The notes: generated by a model not told the origin, from the sequence alone. A DNA stretch of 64,000 nucleotides from JANNRA01 sp031401035 (GCA_031401035.1 JANNRA010000127.1:1-64000); one strand, 5' to 3'. Positions 1 through 9,898 are shown, counted from the stretch's first letter. A program made the numbers and translations.

Positions 1-184
1 GACCCACCTACTTGTCTGGGTCGTCTCCGGCGCCTCGCTCGCCTTTTTGGCGTTGCTCGGTGCCATTGGCGCCCAGGCGGGTGGGGCAAATGTGCTGCGC
101 GCCACGGCGCGCGTGACATTCTGGGGCGCGCTGGCCATGGCGCTCACCGCCGGCGTCGGCGCGCTGTTCGGCACCGTCGCCTGA
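1..184 (+). CDS. VIT1/CCC1-family iron/manganese transporter, C-terminal fragment
   Basis: Partial gene entering from the left edge; the frame starts at base 2 and ends with TGA at 182-184, giving about 60 residues. The tail shows two hydrophobic helices around a glycine-rich segment reading LGAIGAQAGGANVLRATAR and ending GVGALFGTVA. In the VIT1/CCC1 family the last two membrane helices look like this, with the small-residue GA-G motif followed by a conserved Arg and a closing G-LFG. The protein would move ferrous iron or manganese across a membrane. Without the N-terminal half, the metal-binding residues cannot be checked. No partner gene is visible on this side. Confidence 0.75.
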   Translation, partial: THLLVWVVSGASLAFLALLGAIGAQAGGANVLRATARVTFWGALAMALTAGVGALFGTVA

Positions 185-313
185 CGACGCGCCGGACCCG
201 GTGCGGGTCGACGCGTGCACCGGCCGCGGCCCCGACAACGTGCGTCCCGTGGTGTCGATTTCGCCGAGTCGATTCGACTAAGGGCATGTACCGGTTGCAT
301 CGGTAGTCGGCAC

Positions 314-429
314 CCCCTCATCCTGACCCTCTCCCTGCGGGAGAGGGGACCCGACAAGCAACGCGGTGCTGGCCTTGTTCCCCTCTCCCGCAGGGAGAGG
401 GTCGGGGTGAGGGGATCACCCCCTACTAC
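314..429 (-). repeat. 116-bp palindromic dispersed repeat, copy 1
   Basis: Two ~36-base arms (314-349 and 380-415) are near-perfect inverted repeats of each other and can form a long hairpin; each arm contains the shorter palindrome CCCTCTCCC/GGGAGAGGG. A 14-base tail (416-429) lies to the right. Read on the minus strand, the unit matches 48661-48776 over the full 116 bases with about nine differences, most of them in the loop. It fills most of the 185-547 gap, which shows no credible gene. It looks like a small non-autonomous repeat (REP or MITE type) or a mobile hairpin. Confidence 0.8.
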
Positions 430-547
430 CGGATCCGGAGAAGAACGTGCAGGCGTGACGAAGCCGGCGCGGGGCGCCGGCTCCGTCTGAGCAACGGACT
501 TGCGGAACGCCGCGCGGTCATGACGGAGATGCGGTCGAGGAGGAACG

Positions 548-1342
548 ATGGGTCGCTTCGACGGCAAGGTCGCTTTCGTCACCGGCGGAGGCACGGGGAT
601 TGGATTGGGGTGCGCGGCGCAGATCGTCGCCGGCGGCGGCAAGGTCATGCTGGCCGGTCGGCGCGAGGAGGTCGTGCACGCGGCGGCGCAGCGGCTGGGC
701 GCCAACGCGGCCGGCGTCGCCTGTGACATCACCGACGACGCGTCGGTGGACGCGGCGGTCGCGGCGACGATTGCGCGCTTCGGCCCGCTCACCCTGGCGG
801 TCAACTCCGCCGGCATGCCGGGCACCGGCAGCGTCCTCAACGCGTTGCCCGACGAGGTGCGCCTGGTGGTCGACACCAACGTCGTCGGCACCTTTCGCTG
901 CGTGCGCGCCGAGGCCAAGGCGATGAAAGCCGCCGGCGGCGGCGCCATCGTCAACATCAGCTCGATCGCCGCGACGCTGACGCACCGCTGGATGACCAGC
1001 TACTGCATCTCCAAGGCAGCCGTGAACATGCTCACCGCCTGCGCCGCCGACGACCTTGGCGAGCACAACATCCGCGTCAACGCCGTCCTGCCGAGCCTCG
1101 TGCCCACCGACATGGCGGCGCCGCTGGTCGACGCGGAGGCCAGCGTTGCCGAGTATCTGCGCCTGATGCCGATCCGGCGTCTCGGCAGCACCGACGACGT
1201 CGGCGCCCTGGTCGCCTTCTTGCTCAGCGACGAGGCCGGCTGGATCACCGGACAGTGCATCCCGGTCGACGGCGGCCACACCCTCCGTCAGGGTCCGGAT
1301 CTGGTGCCCTTCATCCGTCAGTTCCTGCCCGACGAACGCTGA
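548..1342 (+). CDS. Short-chain dehydrogenase/reductase (SDR) family oxidoreductase
   Basis: 264 residues, the normal length of a classical SDR. The Rossmann cofactor motif TGGGTGIG lies at residues 12-19, NSAG at 86-89, and the catalytic set is Ser139, Tyr152 and Lys156 (YCISK). The C-terminus ends in the usual ITGQ-I-VDGG segment. These soluble enzymes oxidise or reduce alcohols and ketones with NAD(P)(H); Arg38-Arg39 after the second strand leans towards NADPH, by inference. The ATG at 548 is supported by a GAGGAGG ribosome site at 537-543. It stands alone downstream of the 116-bp repeat, so context does not reveal the substrate (3-oxoacyl chain, steroid or other alcohol). Confidence 0.93.
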   Translation: MGRFDGKVAFVTGGGTGIGLGCAAQIVAGGGKVMLAGRREEVVHAAAQRLGANAAGVACDITDDASVDAAVAATIARFGPLTLAVNSAGMPGTGSVLNALPDEVRLVVDTNVVGTFRCVRAEAKAMKAAGGGAIVNISSIAATLTHRWMTSYCISKAAVNMLTACAADDLGEHNIRVNAVLPSLVPTDMAAPLVDAEASVAEYLRLMPIRRLGSTDDVGALVAFLLSDEAGWITGQCIPVDGGHTLRQGPDLVPFIRQFLPDER

Positions 1343-1497
1343 GGCCGGTGGAGGGCGCAGTAATCGCGCCGACGCTGCATCCATCTGGCGGGACGGTAGG
1401 GTGGCGCTCGATCGCCGTGCTGACTATATCGGTCCGCGGCGCAACGATCGCCCCACTTGCGCTCCGCCCCGCGGCGCGCCAACCGAGAGGAGCAGAC

Positions 1498-2091
1498 ATG
1501 ACCACGACCTTCCTGTCCCGCATCGCGTTTGCCGCGCTGCTCGCCCTGGCTGCCGGCTGCGCGCACCGGACCCCGACGCCGCCCCCCGGCCCGCCGCCGA
1601 GCGGCACCCTCAGCAAGACGCTCATCACCGCGAGCGCCAAGGTGCTGAAGATCGACCAGCGCACCCGCAAGGTGACGCTCGAGATGCCGGACGGGTCGCA
1701 GCGGACGGTAACGGTCGGCGAGGAAGTCCGGAATCTGCCGCAGGTGAAGGCCGGTGATACGGTCAACGTCGGCTTCTTCGAGTCGATCGTCTACCAGGTG
1801 CGCAAGCCCGGCAGCGCGACGCCGGGTGTCGTCGTCGCCCAGGACGCCGTCCGCGCCGAGCCAGGCTCCCGCCCGGGTGCCGCCGGGGCGCAGGTGACGA
1901 CCCTCACCGCCACCATCACAGCGGTGGACAAGAAGGCCGGCACCGTCACCCTCACCGGGCCCGACGGCGAGGCGACGGTCATCAAGCCGCAGGACCCGAC
2001 CATCCTCAGCCGCGTCGCCGCTGGCGAGCTGGTCGAGATCACCCTCACCGAAGCCATCGCCGTCTCCGTCGAGGCGCCGGCGAAGAAGTAG
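1498..2091 (+). CDS. Putative lipoprotein with two beta-strand repeats
   Basis: 197 residues. The frame is open further upstream, but the ATG at 1498 has a GAGAGGAG site 5 bases before it and begins a clear lipoprotein signal: a hydrophobic helix ending LAAGC (Cys21 would be lipidated), then a Pro-rich spacer. The mature part holds two similar segments of the form 'I-VD---GTVTL-GPDG' (near residues 47-65 and 143-160), each followed by an 'V-AGD-V-V---E-I' segment. This looks like a duplicated small beta-barrel of the kind found in periplasmic hypothetical proteins. It is exported and membrane-anchored by prediction; no function can be assigned. The next gene starts 35 bases downstream and may be cotranscribed. 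Confidence 0.75.
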   Translation: MTTTFLSRIAFAALLALAAGCAHRTPTPPPGPPPSGTLSKTLITASAKVLKIDQRTRKVTLEMPDGSQRTVTVGEEVRNLPQVKAGDTVNVGFFESIVYQVRKPGSATPGVVVAQDAVRAEPGSRPGAAGAQVTTLTATITAVDKKAGTVTLTGPDGEATVIKPQDPTILSRVAAGELVEITLTEAIAVSVEAPAKK

Positions 2092-2126
2092 ACCGGACCG
2101 CGCCCGGAGCCAGACGCGTACGCACC

Positions 2127-3134
2127 ATGCGCACGTTGGGACGTCTTGGCGGCGTGCTCGTCTGGCTCTGCGGCGTGCCCGCCGTCGCCTGGGCCGTGGC
2201 GGCGGTTTGGATCGACGACCCGCTGCCACCGGTGCCGGCGGCACTGGCGGCGCTGCTCGTCGCGGCGGCGGGCCTGGCGGTGCTGCTACGGCTGCGCGGC
2301 GTGCGCCGCGTGCTGGGCCTCGTCGCGGTCGTCGGCATCGTCGCCGCCTGGTGGCTCAACGTGGCGCCGCGTAACGACCGCGACTGGCTCCCCGACGTCG
2401 CCAAGCTGCCCTGGGCCGAGATCAGCGGCGACCGGGTGACGATCCACAACCTGCGCGACTTCACCTACCACGGCGACGGCGACGCCGACTTCACGGAACG
2501 CTGGGAGACGCGCACCTACAATCTCGCCGCGCTGCGCGGCATCGATCTGTTCCTGTCGTTCTGGGGCCCGACGGCCATCGCCCACACCGTCATGAGCTGG
2601 GAGTTCGCCGACGGCCCGCCCCTGGCGATCTCCATCGAGACGCGCAAGGAGCGCGGCGAGAGCTACTCCGCCGTGCTCGGCTTCTTCCGTCAGTACGAAC
2701 TCTATTACGTCGTCGCCGATGAACGCGACGTCATCGGCGTGCGCACCGGCCACCGCGGCGAGCAGGTGTACCTGTACCGCATCCGCATGCCACCCGAGCG
2801 CGCCAGGGAACTGCTCCTCGACTACCTCGGCGAGATCAACCGCCTGCGCGACCAGCCGGCGTGGTACAACGCCTTCAGCCACAACTGCACCACCGGCATC
2901 CGCCGCCATCTCGGCCAGATCGGTCTGGCGGGGGCCTGGGACTGGCGCATCTTCGCCAACGGCTACCTCGACCAACTCGCCCACGAGCGCGGCACCATCG
3001 ACAACTCGCTGCCGTTCGAGGAGATGCGGCGCCGCAGCGAAATCACGGCCGCGGCCCGCACCGCGGACGGCGCCGAGGACTTCTCCGCCCGCATCCGCGC
3101 CGACCTGCCCGCAGCGCGCGGCGTCGTGGAATGA
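2127..3134 (+). CDS. DUF4105 (Lnb N-terminal periplasmic domain-like) membrane protein
   Basis: 335 residues. Two or three hydrophobic segments fill residues 8-80, followed by a soluble domain. That domain carries the DUF4105 hallmarks: a strand with His153 in AIAHTVMSW, a long Y-x-x-x-Y rich middle, and the Asn-Cys motif SHNCTTGIR with Cys254. The family has a papain-like layout in which this His and Cys are thought to be catalytic, and it is related to the N-terminal part of lacto-N-biosidase (Lnb). It would face the periplasm, anchored by the N-terminal helices. The gene follows the 1498-2091 lipoprotein and precedes tRNA-Lys. Family identity is firm; substrate is unknown. Confidence 0.87.
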   Translation: MRTLGRLGGVLVWLCGVPAVAWAVAAVWIDDPLPPVPAALAALLVAAAGLAVLLRLRGVRRVLGLVAVVGIVAAWWLNVAPRNDRDWLPDVAKLPWAEISGDRVTIHNLRDFTYHGDGDADFTERWETRTYNLAALRGIDLFLSFWGPTAIAHTVMSWEFADGPPLAISIETRKERGESYSAVLGFFRQYELYYVVADERDVIGVRTGHRGEQVYLYRIRMPPERARELLLDYLGEINRLRDQPAWYNAFSHNCTTGIRRHLGQIGLAGAWDWRIFANGYLDQLAHERGTIDNSLPFEEMRRRSEITAAARTADGAEDFSARIRADLPAARGVVE

Positions 3135-3220
3135 CAGGCGGCGCCCCCTCTCGCGCCGACCGCCACCGCGCCCGCGGTGGGGTGGACTCCACAGGGGAGT
3201 TTCGTTATCACCATCGCTTC

Positions 3221-3294
3221 GGGCCGCTAGCTCAGTTGGCTAGAGCAGCTGACTCTTAATCAGCGGGTCCCGTGTTCGATCCACGGGCGGCCCA
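3221..3294 (+). tRNA. tRNA-Lys (anticodon CTT)
   Basis: A complete cloverleaf can be drawn. The acceptor stem is GGGCCGC (3221-3227) with GCGGCCC (3287-3293) and discriminator A3294. The D arm is GCTC...GAGC; the anticodon stem GCTGA/TCAGC (3248-3252, 3260-3264) encloses the loop CTCTTAA, so the anticodon is CTT at 3255-3257. The T stem CCGTG/CACGG carries the loop TTCGATC. The following bases are CCT, so the CCA end is not fully encoded and would be completed after transcription. A strong terminator follows at once. Confidence 0.97.
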
Positions 3295-3302
3295 CCTTGA
3301 AC

Positions 3303-3328
3303 CCCCCCGGGAAACCGGGGGGTTTCTT
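3303..3328 (+). terminator. Rho-independent terminator after tRNA-Lys
   Basis: An 8-bp stem CCCCCCGG/CCGGGGGG (3303-3310, 3315-3322) closes a GAAA tetraloop and is followed by TTTCTT. It lies 8 bases after the tRNA. An almost identical hairpin recurs at 4221-4247. Confidence 0.9.
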
Positions 3329-3364
3329 CGTTAAGGCGCCTGTTGTGATTCGGCGCCGAAGCTT

Positions 3365-3481
3365 GACCCCTTTCGGCGTCCAATCGTGACCCCGGCGGGC
3401 GATGTGAAAGTTCAATGCTCGAAGCGGGTTGTGAGATCTCGGGTGGGGTCAACCTTGGACGCCGATCGGGAGGCAGACCCC
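3365..3481. mobile_element. Possible IS21-like insertion-sequence remnant (ends only)
   Basis: The stretch between the terminator and 3676 has no credible gene. It starts GACCCCTTTCGGCGTCCAA and repeats TGACCCC, a pattern that resembles the multi-repeat ends of IS21-family elements. The 11-mer TCGGCGTCCAA (3373-3383) returns exactly inverted at 3455-3465, and GACCCC recurs at the right edge. With under 120 bases between the outer ends there is no room for the IS21 transposase and helper genes, so this would be a collapsed or MITE-like derivative. The family assignment is from memory of end sequences only. Bases 3482-3676 show nothing recognisable. Confidence 0.4.
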
Positions 3482-3676
3482 ACGCCGATTCACAGAGATT
3501 GCGGCGCGGCGGTCGGCGGCGTGGCCTTCTTTTTTTGCGCGGCGACGAGGGCGGGGGGCGCGAAGAGTGAGCCCAGCGACGAGAGCGGTTTTCACAGCTC
3601 GCCTTCTAGCTCGGCGCGGTGCTGGCGCACCAGGGAGTGGCGGGGCGGCTCCGCCGGCGCAATGCCGGCAACGCAT

Positions 3677-4126
3677 CTATGCCCCGACTTGCCTCGCGGC
3701 CAACTGCGCAGAGGCGCTGGTGGCGCGCATCGTAGACAGCGCGTCGATGAACCTCTCGGCGCTCGCTTGATCGTAGGTGAACACGTGTATCAGGAGGGCG
3801 TCATCCGCCGCGTAGATGGACACCGCGTACACGCCCTTCCTCCTCGACAGTTCCACCCGGCCGATCTTTGAGTAGTACACCGCGACGCCGAATAACCCCG
3901 AATCCTCGACGTCCGTCTCGCGCGTCCGCACGACGCGAAACCGATCATCGGTCACATCCACCGAGACGGGAGCGTGCTCGTCCCTTTGCTCCTCAAGCGT
4001 CTGCTGAATCACCCGCCGCGCCTCGGCGGGCGACGTGAGGGGCTTCGCCGTGTAGGGCAGAAAGGTCCGGCAGGCCGGCAGCAGGACTAGCACGCAGACG
4101 AGAGCGAGCCGGGACGTCGTGCGCAT
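3677..4126 (-). CDS. Putative lipoprotein of unknown function
   Basis: 149 residues from the ATG at 4126. The frame is open 141 bases further upstream, but those residues are not signal-like, whereas this start gives Met-Arg-Thr-Thr-Ser-Arg, a hydrophobic helix and the lipobox LLPAC, so Cys17 is probably lipidated. The mature part is a small mixed alpha/beta domain, with strands around 'VSVDVTDDRFRVVRTRE', a Tyr-rich middle (VAVYYSKIGRVELSRR) and a helical tail. It sits alone between tRNA-Lys and feoB in the possibly rearranged stretch. I do not recognise the family. Confidence 0.65.
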   Translation of the reverse strand: MRTTSRLALVCVLVLLPACRTFLPYTAKPLTSPAEARRVIQQTLEEQRDEHAPVSVDVTDDRFRVVRTRETDVEDSGLFGVAVYYSKIGRVELSRRKGVYAVSIYAADDALLIHVFTYDQASAERFIDALSTMRATSASAQLAARQVGA

Positions 4127-4220
4127 CCCCGGCCCTATAGCGGTCGACGTCCGTGGTTCCAACAACAGCGGCCGGCCGCCGTGCGAGCCGCCCTCCGATT
4201 GTCCGGTCACCAACTCTGAG

Positions 4221-4247
4221 CCCCCCGAGCAATCGGGGGGTTTCTTC
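4221..4247 (+). terminator. Second terminator-like hairpin, near-copy of the tRNA-Lys terminator
   Basis: Stem CCCCCCGA/TCGGGGGG (4221-4228, 4233-4240) with a GCAA tetraloop, then TTTCTTCCTT. Compared with 3303-3328 the last stem pair is changed on both sides (G-C to A-T) and the loop goes from GAAA to GCAA, both GNRA types, so pairing is preserved. No plus-strand gene lies just upstream, so its present purpose is unclear. It lies in the leader of the minus-strand lipoprotein and 53 bases past the end of feoB. Confidence 0.7.
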
Positions 4248-4300
4248 CTTAAAGTCGCTCGTCGCACGTGGCACGCGGTCGACGCCGCGACCGCGCGGCG

Positions 4301-6432
<2,132 letters not shown>

Positions 6433-6436
<4 letters not shown>

Positions 6437-6720
6437 GACCGCCGCTCGGCGGCGCAGCCGCGGCAACCCGACGCGCACGCCGCGGCTACCCCCGCGGCCG
6501 GCCCTTCGACCGCCACCTGCGCCGCCTCAGCGCGGCGGATCGACAAACTGCAGCCGCGCACCAACAGCTCCATCGGATCGCCGAGCGGCGCGACGCCGAC
6601 GATCTCCACCGCCGTCCCCGGCACCAGCCCGAGCTCCATCAGGCGACGCCGGAAGGCCCGGCTACCGCCGACGCGGGCGATGCGGTGCTGATGTCCACGG
6701 GCGGCGTCGGCGAGGGTCAT
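6433..6720 (-). CDS. feoA: FeoA-type SH3-like ferrous iron transport protein
   Basis: 95 residues, a little longer than the usual 75-85. The core has the FeoA pattern: an opening helix (MTLADAARGH), then 'RRRLMELGLVPGTAVEIV', then 'GDPMELLVRGCSLSIRRAEA', which together form the small SH3-like barrel. FeoA is a cytosolic partner of FeoB. The extra C-terminal tail is Ala/Cys-rich with three cysteines (C-x3-C-x2-C); this could be a metal or redox site or just drift. It is the first gene of the feoAB operon, 21 bases from a Fur-like palindrome. Confidence 0.93.
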
Positions 6721-6741
6721 GACTCCCTGACGGTGGCATTA

Positions 6742-6758
6742 TTGAAAACGACTTTCAA
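6742..6758 (-). promoter_or_regulatory. Fur-box-like operator upstream of feoA
   Basis: TTGAAA-ACGAC-TTTCAA is a 6-5-6 inverted repeat in an AT-rich patch unlike the surrounding DNA. It resembles Fur-family sites of the TTGAAAATnATTTTCAA type. It lies 22 bases before the feoA start, where a repressor would block transcription, and fits iron control of feoAB. It also lies 63 bases before the divergent flavoprotein gene at 6821 and could influence both. Confidence 0.75.
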
Positions 6759-6820
6759 CTTCAGACTGGCGATCGCGGCGGCGGGACGCGCGGACGACCG
6801 ATCCCTGCTAGAAGCGCCCG

Positions 6821-7894
6821 GTGATGCGGCGACTGGTGTTGGTGGGCGGCGGCCATGCGCATCTCTTCGTGCTCGCGGCGCTGGGGGCCGCGCCCGAGCC
6901 CGGGCTGACGGTGACGCTCGTCTCGCCCGCCCCGATGTCGCTTTACTCCGGCATGGCGCCCGGGGTGATCGCCGGCACCTACGCCCAGCGCGCGGCGCAA
7001 ATTGACGTCGAGCGCCTGGCGCGGCGCGCCGGCGCGGCATTTGTCGCCGCGCGCGTCGTGGCGATCGACGGCGCCGGGCGCCGTCTGTACACCGATGCGG
7101 GCGGCCCGCTCGACTACGATCAGGCCTCGTTCGATATCGGCGCCGCGACGGCGCTCGAGATCCCCGTCGACGCCGGCGCGACGGTCGTCCCCGTCAAGCC
7201 GCTGGAAGCGACGCTCAGTGCCCTGTGCGGCCCGATCGCCGGCGCCGTCGCCATCCTCGGCGCTGGCGCCGCCGGCGTTGAACTGGCCTTCGCGCTGGCC
7301 GCCCGCCGTGCCGCGGTGACGCTGCTCGATCTCGCCCCGACTCCCCTGCCCTCGTTCCATCCGCGCGTCCGCCGCCTCGCCGTGCGCGCCCTTGCGGCCG
7401 CCGGCGTCACCTGGCGCGGTAACGCGCCAGCGGCCGCGGTCGCCCGCGACGGCGTGACGCTGCGCGACGGCGGTCACATCGCGGCCGCGTTGGTGGTCGC
7501 CGCCAGCGGCGTCGGCCGCCAGACGCTGTTCACCACCGCCGGGCTGCCGACCGACGCGCGCGGCGCCCTCCGCGTCGGCGACGACCTGCGCTGCACCGAT
7601 CACCCGCAGCTGTTCGCCGCCGGCGACTGCGCCGCCCTGGCCGGCCACCCGCGGCTCGCCAGGTCTGGTGTCCACGCCGTACGGCAGGGTCCGCTGCTGG
7701 CCCGCAACCTGTTGGCCGCTACCCGTGGCACTGCGCTCGTTCCGTATCGGCCGCGCAGACACAGCCTGGCGCTGCTCAGCACGGCGGACGGCCGTGCCAT
7801 CCTCGCCTACGGCGGCCTGGCTGGGCACGGCGCGGCGGCGTGGCGCCTGAAGGATTGGATCGACCGCCGCTTCATCGCCCGCTTCGACCGCTGA
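6821..7894 (+). CDS. FAD/NAD(P)-binding oxidoreductase, SelD-associated type
   Basis: 357 residues. The N-terminal dinucleotide site reads LVLVGGGHAHLFVL; the GGGHAH form is typical of the flavoprotein family that occurs alone or fused to the N-terminus of selenophosphate synthetase (TIGR03169 type). A second glycine-rich site, AILGAGAAGVELAFALA, lies near residues 143-159, and the FAD-binding LFAAGDCA lies near residue 265. The fold is that of NDH-2-like pyridine nucleotide-disulfide reductases, but no redox CxxC is seen. No selD is nearby. It is divergent from feoAB and shares the promoter region that holds the Fur-like palindrome, so iron control is possible. Substrate unknown. Confidence 0.85.
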   Translation: MMRRLVLVGGGHAHLFVLAALGAAPEPGLTVTLVSPAPMSLYSGMAPGVIAGTYAQRAAQIDVERLARRAGAAFVAARVVAIDGAGRRLYTDAGGPLDYDQASFDIGAATALEIPVDAGATVVPVKPLEATLSALCGPIAGAVAILGAGAAGVELAFALAARRAAVTLLDLAPTPLPSFHPRVRRLAVRALAAAGVTWRGNAPAAAVARDGVTLRDGGHIAAALVVAASGVGRQTLFTTAGLPTDARGALRVGDDLRCTDHPQLFAAGDCAALAGHPRLARSGVHAVRQGPLLARNLLAATRGTALVPYRPRRHSLALLSTADGRAILAYGGLAGHGAAAWRLKDWIDRRFIARFDR

Positions 7895-7977
7895 CGCGGG
7901 CCCGCGCGGGAGTGCCCGGAGCGGTTGACTCCGCCGCCCCGGCGGGGGATGCGCGGGCCGACCTGAGGAGGGCTTCC

Positions 7978-9732
7978 GTGCCGCAGACTGGCTCTGTCCG
8001 CATCTTCGACCGCCGCTTCGCGCGCCAGCTGTTGCAGCTCACGCGCGTCTACTGGACCTCGCCGGATGCCGGCCGCGGCGCCGTGCTGCTCGCCCTCTGC
8101 GTCGCCGGCGAACTCGGCACCGTCTACGGCACGGTACGCCTCGCCGGCGCCCAGGCGCACGTCTTCGACGCCGTCCAGAACAAGCAGTGGCCGGCGTTCC
8201 TGACGGCGATGGAGATCTTCCTCGCCATCGCGCTGTTGGTGGTGTTCGTCTCCACCTACCGCATGTACGTCCGCAACATCCTGCAGATCCGCTGGCGCGA
8301 GCGCCTCACCGACCACTTCCTCGGCGCCTGGATGGGGCCGCACGCTTTCTGCCACCGCGAGCTGCACCACAAGCAGACCGACAACCCCGACCAGCGCATC
8401 TCCGAGGACGTGCAGAGCTACGTCGCCAGCGCCCTCGGCCTCTCCCTGTCTCTGCTCTCGGCGGTGGCGACGCTGATCTCCTTCTCCAGCATCCTGTGGC
8501 GCCTGTCGGGGGAGTGGCCGCTGCGCATCGGCGCCAGCGAGTACCACATCCCCGGCCTGATGATGTGGGTGGCGATCCTCTACGCGCTGACCGCCACCTG
8601 GCTCACCAACCGCGTCGGCCGGGCGCTGGTGTCGATCAACTTCGACCGCCTGCGCTACGAGGCTGACTTCCGCTACGGATTGGTGCGCTTCCGCGACCAT
8701 GTCGAGGCGGTGGCGCTGTCGCGCGGCGAGGCGGTCGAGCGCAGCGGCGCACTGGGGCGCTTCGGCAACGTGGTCGGCAACTGGTGGCGGCTGATCACCG
8801 CGCAGCGCAATCTCTCCCTGCTCACCACCGGCATCGGCCAGGCCAACGGCGTCGTGCCGCTGCTGGTCGCCGCGCCGGCCTTCTTCGCCGGCCGCATGAC
8901 CCTCGGCGCGCTCACTGAGACCGGCGTTGCCTACGGCCAGGTGTCGGGCGCCCTCTCCTGGTTCGTCGATGCGTACCAGGAGATCGCCGCCTGGCGCGCC
9001 AGCGTCGAGCGCCTGGCCACTTTCAGCGACATGCTCGGCAGTGCCCGCGTCGCGCTGACGCAGGATAACGGCATCAAGGTCGCGGTCGGCACGTCGCCGG
9101 CGCTGCGCCTGATCGACCTGACCCTGGCCGAGCCCGACGGGCCGCCGCTCGCCGAGCACCTCGACGCCACCGTGCCCGCCGGCGAGCGCGTCGCCCTGCT
9201 CGGCCCGGCCGGCCAGCTCAAGACAACGCTGTTCCGCGCCATCGCCGGTATCTGGCCGTTCGGCAGCGGCCGCATCGAACTGCCGGCGGCGGCCAAGGCG
9301 GTCTTCGTGCCGCACCAACCCTACCTGCCGATCGGCACGCTGCGCGATGCGGTCTCGTACCCAGCCGTCGCCGGTACCTTTGCGGACGCGGACATCGCCG
9401 CGGCGCTGCGCCTGGTCGATCTCGAGCCGCTCGCCGCCCGACTCGACGAGGTCGAACCCTGGGATCAGGAACTGTCGATCGACGAACAGCTGTGCCTCAC
9501 CTTCGCCCGCGCCCTGCTGCAACGGCCGGACTGGATCGTCATGGACGACGCCACCGCCGGGCTCGACGAGCGCATGGAGCGGCGGGTCTTCGACCTGCTC
9601 GCCAAAGAGCTGCCCGGCGCGAGCCTGCTGTCGATCACCAACCGCCCGGCGGTGGCGAGCTACCTGCCACGGCGCCTGACGCTCGAGGTGGGAGACGGGA
9701 AGGCGACCATTCACGCGACTCCGGCGGGTTGA
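7978..9732 (+). CDS. SbmA/BacA-like (YddA-type) ABC transporter, fused permease-ATPase
   Basis: 584 residues from a GTG at 7978 with a GAGGAGG site just upstream; an earlier in-frame start would add unrelated residues. The membrane half has about six helices and the family signature NPDQRISEDVQ, followed by a cytosolic ATPase. The family exports or imports peptides and cofactors. The ATPase is odd at three places. The P-loop reads GPAGQLKTT (409-417), where the Gly before Lys415 is replaced by Leu414. The signature reads LSIDEQ (499-504), with Asp for the usual Gly. The Walker B end reads MDDATAGLD, with Asp524 where the catalytic Glu is expected. ATP hydrolysis may be weak or lost. It stands alone, 83 bases after the flavoprotein. 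Confidence 0.87.
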   Translation: MPQTGSVRIFDRRFARQLLQLTRVYWTSPDAGRGAVLLALCVAGELGTVYGTVRLAGAQAHVFDAVQNKQWPAFLTAMEIFLAIALLVVFVSTYRMYVRNILQIRWRERLTDHFLGAWMGPHAFCHRELHHKQTDNPDQRISEDVQSYVASALGLSLSLLSAVATLISFSSILWRLSGEWPLRIGASEYHIPGLMMWVAILYALTATWLTNRVGRALVSINFDRLRYEADFRYGLVRFRDHVEAVALSRGEAVERSGALGRFGNVVGNWWRLITAQRNLSLLTTGIGQANGVVPLLVAAPAFFAGRMTLGALTETGVAYGQVSGALSWFVDAYQEIAAWRASVERLATFSDMLGSARVALTQDNGIKVAVGTSPALRLIDLTLAEPDGPPLAEHLDATVPAGERVALLGPAGQLKTTLFRAIAGIWPFGSGRIELPAAAKAVFVPHQPYLPIGTLRDAVSYPAVAGTFADADIAAALRLVDLEPLAARLDEVEPWDQELSIDEQLCLTFARALLQRPDWIVMDDATAGLDERMERRVFDLLAKELPGASLLSITNRPAVASYLPRRLTLEVGDGKATIHATPAG

Positions 9733-9747
9733 GGGCGCCTGCAATCA

Positions 9748-9830
9748 TGGAGGGCGCCCCGCCGTGGGCGCCTGTTGAAATGGGGCCTCCGCCACCCGCT
9801 GCAACAGGCGCCCACGGGGGGCGCCCTCCA
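9748..9830. repeat. Hairpin repeat between convergent genes (family B, copy 1)
   Basis: Left arm 9748-9777 and right arm 9802-9830 are inverted copies, differing by one base of length in the middle, around a 24-base loop. The outer ends TGGAGGGCGCC and the inner ends GCGCCTGTTG are shared with 31749-31832. It lies 15 bases after the ABC gene stop and 68 bases before the end of the convergent barrel gene, so it could end transcripts from both sides. Confidence 0.75.
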
Positions 9831-9898
9831 AGGGGCGAGGCGGTGGCGGTTCCTCGCTCGTGTCGTGAATCCGAAATCCCGGCCACGGACGAGCTCGA

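Noticed and set aside
518..1384. 288-aa minus-strand open frame over the SDR gene, and other long antisense frames such as 2286-2984, 7807-9744, 12513-13991 and 30945-31805
   Set aside because: They lie opposite genes with clear family motifs, are rich in Arg, Ala, Gly, Asp and His, lack recognisable domains, and are expected in GC-rich DNA where stop codons are rare in the complement.
4194..4212. CCGATTGTCCGGTCACCA before the second terminator, considered as the 3' end of a degraded tRNA
   Set aside because: No matching acceptor strand or T-arm could be drawn around it; only the CACCA ending is suggestive.
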